A stretch of DNA of 64,000 nucleotides from positions 620,001 to 684,000 of the forward strand of contig JAHQIY010000001.1 in the NCBI GenBank assembly GCA_019054805.1, in the 5' to 3' direction. The DNA is from Brachionus manjavacas (Eukaryota; Rotifera; Eurotatoria; Ploima; Brachionidae). The stretch's first letter is position 1. The number at the start of each line of letters is the position of its first letter. Positions 57,046 through 64,000 of the stretch are shown in pieces. A model generated the notes under the pieces. That model saw nothing but the letters and a program-made list of their open reading frames with translations, was not told the DNA's origin and searched no databases. The translations under genes and the position numbers were made by a program.

Positions 57046-60000
57046 ATGGTCTTGAAAGAAAAAAAAATATTTTTTAAGGACCTAAACAAGACTTTCTTGT
57101 TTTATTCCGTTTTGTACTTCATTTATTGCAGTGCCCAGACTGACAATGAAACAGCGTCAACTTTTTTGTCCGAATCAACTCCTGAAATCTACGATCTTTT
57201 TTTGACCACAATGGAATCCGAGATTCCAACCACACAAAAATGTGACTTAATCCTGGCAATTAATTTAATTGTTTTTATTTATTAATTTAAAAAATTAGGC
57301 TTTCTAAATGTGACTAATGTTATCTCAAGTGACTCACAAATAACTTTTTTTTTTACAACAAATTTTTTAAATAATTTCACTTGCTATTCAAATGAAAGTT
57401 TATTGATTATTAAAAATGACATGTACGGTTCTCTAGATAAGGCTGTTTGTGACAATCTTCAGCCTGTAACTGAATACAACTTTGAGTTTGAGACCGAATG
57501 TGACATTTATGGCGACAATGAACCCATTTCGACAAGTAGTCTTTTTTCTGTTAAAAAAGGTTTTTTTTTTAAATAAAAAATCTAGAGTACGAGTCTTTAA
57601 ATTGTTCGATGGAAAAGCAAGAAAAAGGTTTTAATGTGGAATGTGATCATTTACAGTGTAGAAATTGTAGTGTTATTTTTGAGCTTTATGATAAAGAATT
57701 AAATATATCCGAGGAAATGGCAGTATCGGCTCAGGATAATATAACATTGGAGCATAGGTTTTCCGAGCTCAATTGCAGCCAGTTTGCGCTAAGTGCATTT
57801 ATATTGAAGAAAAACTTTAGCCCTAGTCATAAAATTCAAATTGATCAAAATATAGGTAAAGAAAAAAACAGCATTTTTTTGTTGAGTTTTTTTTAATTTT
57901 TTCGTATAAAGAAATATTTCCTAGCTTTGTCGATTTCGATGTTGAGATAGATCTGGTAAGCATGCAAATTGAATTTTTCGTGGAAAACAGATGGAAATAT
58001 TGCAGAAATAGTCATATTAAAAAAATTATTAGTGCACCTGTTGAGTGTAATTCGAACACTTTTAGTCAAATATTTAATAGCTTATTGAATATTTCATCTA
58101 CTGATGATCTAAATGAGACTGTCGCAAATAATTTGATTAAATACTCGACTAATTATAGTTTTGAAGTAATCATTGAAAAAGAGTTTGACAGCTCAGTCAA
58201 ATTGGTTAATAAGACTATTTTTTTTGAAACAGGTAAAAAAAATTTTAAAGAATTTTTTAGAAAAAATTTATTCAAAAAATAAATTTAAGATGGTCTTCCT
58301 GTAGACATCGATTTTGCCGAGTCGGACACTAACAAAATATGGTTTGTGTTTACTGATCCTTTAAATTGCACATATTTTGATATTTATTGCAAAAATGAAA
58401 ATGAAAAAATAGTCACAACATATGATACAGAGCTAAAAAATGGTTCTTGTACTAACCTAGTGCCAAATCAGCTTTATCAATTGGTTGTGGAAACAAAAAA
58501 CCATTCGGAAACAATCGTTCTTAGTCATTCAATATTTACAAGTAAAAATTTTAATTGAAATATATTTTTAGACTCTTTTTTTTATTAAAAAAAAATGATT
58601 AATTTTATTAAATTTAAATTTTTTTTTAACCTAATAGAAGTAGTCCCGGTGTCGCTTTTCTATTTCAATCAAACAAATGAGCTGAACTTTACATATGAAA
58701 TAAATTGTACCAACAATCAATTTGATTCCTATCAATTGATGTATCGAAATTCCTTGACTAAAGAACAGTTCAATAGCAGACCGCTAATCAGCGAAGGATG
58801 CACACAGTTACCATTTGAAGCCGAGTTTGAATATGGAACTGAGCTACTATACGGAACTAGATACGAAATAAAAATTCGCACCTATGGGTGCAATCAAACA
58901 TGTGAAGCAGACTCGAACTCTTTCTTCTTTAAAACGAGTTGAATATTTTAATTTAAGAAAATTAAAAAAATTAATTTTTAGATAAAAATAGGACTTGACA
59001 ATTTTCAGCTAGAATCATCGCCTTTATCAACTTTATCAAGTACAAACAACTCAATAATGATTAAATTGACAAAGACGGACCTACCACGTGATCAATACGG
59101 TTCTATCTATATGTCATGCTCAAATAAAGTATCATACAAGACAAAATGTCAAGTGGACAATGATGTCCTTATGTGTAATTGTGATAAATTGGAAACCTCA
59201 AACTGTGAATATAAATTGTATCTATTTAATGAAAAGAATGATTTTATCACTGTTGAAAATTTTTTAGGAACCTATTTCACCAGTAAATTTATATAGAAAA
59301 TAAAAAAAAAATTTAAATTTATCGTCATTAGGACCAAATCGGGTAATATTTAAACAAATGACTTTTACTGGACTTTTTGGATCAGTGAATTTCGACTCCA
59401 CAAATCCCAATCCTTTAACATACCAAATATGCTATAAATTAGCTGCAATGGACATTTGCTCGTCACTAGTCAACAGCACATTCAATGGCACTGGCAAAAA
59501 TGAATTCAAATTTGGAAGTGTTTACACCTTTTATATTCTGACAACAGGCTATCTAAATTTTACGGAAAAATCAAACGAAAAAGAGGTCACTGTGGGCCTA
59601 GATCGAGTTAAAATTCCACAAAATCATCCAACTTTTACTTCAGAAAGAGTCATAAGGCTTTCATTTAAAGAAAACCAGCTACCAGAACAAAATTGGGATT
59701 ATATAACAATTAAGTGCCAAAATTCAAAAACCAAAGTAATCAGTCAATGCATTCCAATTGCTGGTAACATAAATTGTACTTGTGATACTTTAATCGAATC
59801 TACTATGTATGCCGTATCTGTTTTGGCAAATAAGGAAGGGTTCATGTCTGAGGAAGCTTCGGTTGGACTTGCCTATACAAGTATATTTTTTAATTTTTTA
59901 AAATTTTAGAATAATATTACAGATCAAACCAAAAATTGAAAAATATTTTAAAAATATAAAGCTAGGTTTGTAAGTAAACTTCAGTAAAATTTGAACATCT

Positions 60001-63000
60001 TAATCTAGCATTTAAGAACAAAAACTAACATTAAAAATGATAAAAATAAACTTTTTAACGCAATAGAAGCATTATTTTCAAATTTTATAAACAATTTTTG
60101 TTATTAAGGCAACAATTTACAATAAAATAATTAAATTTTAGAATTTTTGAATAAAAGAAATACTTTAAAAAATAAAAAAAAAACAAGAAATACATGCTTT
60201 TAATATTTCCACAAGTAAATAAGTAGATTTGCCATGTGATTAACTATTTTTTTTAGATAGTGGTATTTATCGTCCCAATTATTTTACGCGTACTTCTATG
60301 TTATGAAATTTATTTATTCATTAACAATATTTAAAATAGCATTTCTATGGTTTTGAATTTTATTTACGGATCACACTTGTCTGAAAGCCATCAAGTTGTG
60401 ATTTATACATTTTCATTCCTTTCACTCTTCTGCAAGACATAGAATTACAAAACAAGAGATATTTTTTTGAGTAAATGGCGAAATTTTTTTCTAAATTAAA
60501 ATTTTTAGAAATAGTTTAACGTTTTTTTTAAATTTTATTTATATTAAAAATTTCAACATTAGTTTAGCAAAAATTAAAAATTACAAAATTAATAATCAAA
60601 AAAAATCTATGTAATTAATGTGAATAAAAATTTTTTCAAATGTCCTTTTTTAAAGAGAATTTAAGTGGTAATGAATGATGTGCATTGAAAAAGGTTTCGT
60701 TATCGACTTTTAATTTACACTTGAAATTTAAAAATTAAAAAAAAAAAAAAAAATAGATGAATTAGCATGAAAAAACTTAAAATAAGAAATTCAAATGATT
60801 TTTTGGAGAAACATTTTGTGTTTAAAAGCATAAATAAGACCCCTTTAAGCAAACATTCATTTTCGATGCCTATTCTTCTATGACTCTTACTAAATTTTAA
60901 CTTAGGAAAAATTTTCTAAAAGAATACAACTGAAAAATTTAAATTAAAAAAATAATTAAATAAAATGTAAATTTAAATCAATTTAAAATTTATCTAATAC
61001 TAAAAGATAAAATTCAAATCTCATCTAAGAAAGAAAACAAATTCTTCCAGATTAAAAAAATTCTATTCATTTTTTGCTTGATATAATTTTTGGTTTCGAT
61101 TTAAAAAAAAAAGAGTTTAAGTAACTATTACAAAAATTATTTTTTCTATTACAAGAGCCACCTTTAGTATCATGTAAGCTAGGAACAGAAGAGAAAATAT
61201 TTGAAATAGATATACAATGTTTGTTAGATGAGAGTAAAAGTGAATACTTGTCCGATTTAGTTCTTTATTTGACAAATGAAGAGACAAAGCAAGTGGTAAA
61301 TGTAACCTGTTCAATAGGTACATTTCAAAATTGTAATTTGCTGAGGCAAAGAGTGTACTCAATATTCCAATACAAGTTCAAAAATTTAACTCCCGGCACA
61401 AATTATACATTCGAATCACAGTCTTATTCTTCCAGAATCCCGATCAGTGAATTCAATTCGGCAAAAATAAGATTACAAACAGGTAGTTATTGAAATGGAA
61501 AATTAAATTTTTTTAAAAAATTTATTTAGATATGGATGAACCAAAATTAATAAATATAAACCCAAAGTCAAAAAAACTTGAACTAAAATTCCAACCACCA
61601 CAAACCACAAATTATGAGCTAGATTTTCTTTTATATGAATTGAAAGATAAAAATCTTGACATTTGTTCTGTATTCTCTTATAAAAAAAATACCAAGTTTT
61701 ATTCAGACTCAGTCACTTTTGACTATGAACTTTCTACCACTTTCAAAGTTGAATATAGAGTTGGATTTAAGATGCGAAAAATTGGCTTTAAGACCAAAGA
61801 AAATGTTTTTCAGCAATCTTATCGAGTGCCCTTTCCAAGTAGAAAAAGTTTTTAAAAAAAACCCTGTTTATTTTTTCGTTGTTTAGCATATGGAATTGTC
61901 TTGATAGCCATGGCTGGTATTCTTTTATTTACAGCACCTGTTGGTATGGTCTTTTTAATAAAATATCAAAGACAGAGAAGAATAAAGCGGCGAACTTTGA
62001 TCAAACCAAATGATTTGAAAAAAATATTGGAAGATTGGAACCAGCATCAGAATGCTGGTTTGGAAAGTGAGTGGCTGGTAGGTATTTTTTATTCTAAATT
62101 CTGAGTTGTAAGTATAAATTTGTAAATTTCTTTTGAAATTAATGAATTATTATTAATAGATAATTGAAAAATAAATTTATTTTAAAAAATTTTTTTTTCA
62201 AGAAACATATAATCTTTATGAACATTTAATTTGACAAAGATTTTTTTTTAAAATTCTGATAATGAACTAATTTGTTTAAAATTCAAATAGAGATTAAATA
62301 ATGAATCGGTGGCGACGGAGCTGACAGAAAATTACGAACTATATGGAGATGATAGCCTAAATCGAGAAAAAAATAGATATAAAGATATTCTTCCATGTAA
62401 ATTTAAATTTGTTTTTTATTTAAAAAATTTAATTTTCTTTTTTTAGATAAGCATAGTCGAGTAGAATTATTGACTCTTCAAAACGATGATCTAAGTGACG
62501 ATCACAACTCATCAAGTTATTCAACAAAGAGCTATTACTTTAGTGATGATTATATTAACGCAAACTTTATTCCAGTAAGCTTTATTTATTATCTTTTCAG
62601 AACACCAAAATCAAATTAATTAACATCACGTTTTAATTAACTATAATCTTTTTTCAGGTCAATTTTTTTATCGAAAAACAAAACTTTTAAGTTTTCGATC
62701 TCTATGAGTTTATCTATTAGATTTTAGCAAGTATCTTATCAGAATCTTTAATGAATATCATAATAAAGCTCTTATAAATTTTTGACACAATTTTTTTCGA
62801 ATCACAGGAAGCTCCCAAGTTTTCTTCACTTTTTTAACAAAAATTAAAGATAATTTTTTAAAGATAAAAAATTAAATTAGCGTTGCAAAATATAAAAATA
62901 GAGTATTTAACCAGAAGAATTAAATTAAAAGAATATAAAAATGAATAAAAAATTTGACTGCGAATTATTCCGGTAATACTTAATTATTTTTTTTATTGAA

Positions 63001-63967
63001 AAAATTTCAAAAAAAGGTTTTAAGTAAATTTTCATTTAGAATAAAATATAAAATAAAAAAAATAAAATTCTTAGGCTGTTAATAATAATGACAAAGTTTC
63101 TCCTCAAGAATCTTCATTCAAGAACTTAATAAGAATCTAAAAAGATCTAACATCAAAGATTAATCAAGAATCCATAATAAGATATTTGAGTATCGTTAAA
63201 ATTCTTTAAAAAAACTTATTTAATAAATTTTTTGCTTTAAGATCTTTAAATTTCAGCGCGAGATCTTATATTAGCATTTCTTTTTTTAATCCATATCCGT
63301 CAAAACATAATCTTAAAATATCTTCTGAAAAATGAAAATTTCGCCGTTTTTAAAAAGATCGGTCCAAGACTGTATGTCTTGAAAGATCTTAAAAGATTCC
63401 ATATGTTTATGTGAATATACATTTAATGTTCTGTAAAAATAAAGAAAGAAGCCTTAACTCAATGAAGTAAAGGCTGAAAAAATTTTCAAATCACTCTAAG
63501 TTTTTTATTTATATTTCTATTAAAAATTAAAAAAAATTTATTTAGGGTTTAGAGAGTCAATATCAATATATTGCTTGTCAAGCGCCCCTAAAGAACACAT
63601 TCGTAGACTTTTGGAAAATGGTCTATGAGCGATACATTAGTCTGATAATAATGTTGGCAAACAAGTCTGAGGGAGGAAATGGTCAATTTCCCAAGAAATG
63701 CGACATTTATTGGCCACAAAAAGTAAATGAAAGGCGCAGATATGGCGCCATTACTGTTCGTCTAGCGAAAATTATCGAGCACCATGATTATGACATTAGA
63801 TATTTAGTGATAGAGGCTGACGAAATTCACAAAGTCCGGTTTTATAACTTTAAGTCCTGGCCAGACAAAAAATGTCCAGATAAGGAGGCCCTCTACAATT
63901 TTTTAAAAGTAATTCGGAATCAGCGAACAAAAAGTGATAACAAAGGGCCTGTAGTGGTTCATTGCAG
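57046..63967 (+). CDS. Receptor-type protein tyrosine phosphatase (3' end outside window)
   Basis: Fourteen exons read: 57046-57241, 57299-57559, 57586-57855, about 57951-58232, 58305-58541, 58638-58937, 58992-59282, 59332-59880, 61156-61482, 61530-61838, 61887-62077, 62291-62396, 62447-62574, 63546-63967; some 1289 residues so far. Signal peptide (FLFYSVLYFIYCSAQ), then about nine or ten divergent fibronectin-III units, mostly one per phase-1 exon, with tyrosine-corner motifs such as LQPVTEYNFEF, LTPGTNYTFES and YGTRYEIKI. One helix follows (IAMAGILLFTAPVGMVFLI), then stop-transfer RQRRIKRR and a PTP domain: NREKNRYKDILPY, DYINANFIPG, YIACQAPLKNTFVDFWKM, CDIYWP, FKSWPDKKCP and VVVHC. The donor after HC splits the P-loop, which lies beyond the window. 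Layout suggests the R3/PTPRB-J-Q group. The start of exon 4 is uncertain (57925 would break the frame). Confidence 0.93.
59881..61155 (+). other. Long intron of the receptor phosphatase
   Basis: 1.27-kb A/T-rich intron between the double fibronectin exon and the next one, against 27-120 bp for the other ectodomain introns. No repeat structure or gene that I can support. Confidence 0.6.
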
Positions 63968-64000
63968 GTAAAACTAAGTAAAAATTTTAATCATGCATAA

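Noticed and set aside
61117..61362. Minus-strand 81-codon frame
   Set aside because: Antisense shadow of receptor phosphatase exon 9.
1..64000. CRISPR array, operon or bacterial defence system
   Set aside because: Spliced genes, metazoan protein families and lack of regularly spaced repeats rule out a prokaryotic context.

Overview
The window is eukaryotic, very AT-rich nuclear DNA from a small animal. The genes have short GT-AG introns, mostly 50-150 nt and built of A/T runs. The protein set is metazoan: mitochondrial-type arginase, an Mpv17-family protein, a class A peptide-type GPCR, an RBM24/RBM38-type splicing factor, two class I SLC2A sugar transporters and a fibronectin-III receptor tyrosine phosphatase. 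Base composition, compact genes and abundant non-LTR and foldback elements would suit a monogonont rotifer such as Brachionus or another small spiralian. That placement is inference only; nothing in the window proves the species.

Layout. 1.05-2.36 kb: arginase (+), four exons. 3.3-5.5 kb: graveyard of 5'-truncated LINE pieces and a hairpin repeat. 6.85-7.48 kb: intronless Mpv17-like gene (-). 8.7-28.9 kb: repeat-dominated, with two LINE reverse-transcriptase copies (11.3-13.15 and 21.9-23.8 kb, both -), a 674-bp near-perfect tandem duplication (24.30-25.65 kb), a GC-rich foldback element (26.49-26.97 kb), a dead mariner-type transposase (28.3 kb) and several MITE-like inverted repeats. 29.22-33.68 kb: five-exon GPCR (+), whose 3.1-kb first intron is largely nested foldback elements. 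34.84-39.23 kb: three-exon RBM24-like gene (-) with a 3.5-kb intron. 42.93-43.21 kb: a tiny TATA-driven two-exon gene (-) that may encode a 42-residue, 8-cysteine peptide. 43.36-48.50 kb: two tandem glucose-transporter genes (-), linked by a 161-bp gene-conversion tract; one carries a large charged insertion in its first extracellular loop. 48.5-57.0 kb: non-coding, with MITEs, a LINE tail and a Tc1-like transposase relic. 57.05 kb to the end: receptor tyrosine phosphatase (+), which leaves the window just before its catalytic HCSAGxGR loop.

The genes do not form one pathway; they look like unrelated neighbours, apart from the transporter pair. Exon joins were made by eye from splice signals, reading-frame phase and family homology remembered from training, so exact ends need transcript evidence. 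I see no convincing tRNA, rRNA, CRISPR or prokaryotic feature. The most unusual items are the extracellular-loop insertion in one GLUT, the conversion tract between the two GLUTs, the possible cysteine-rich mini-gene, and the 674-bp duplication.
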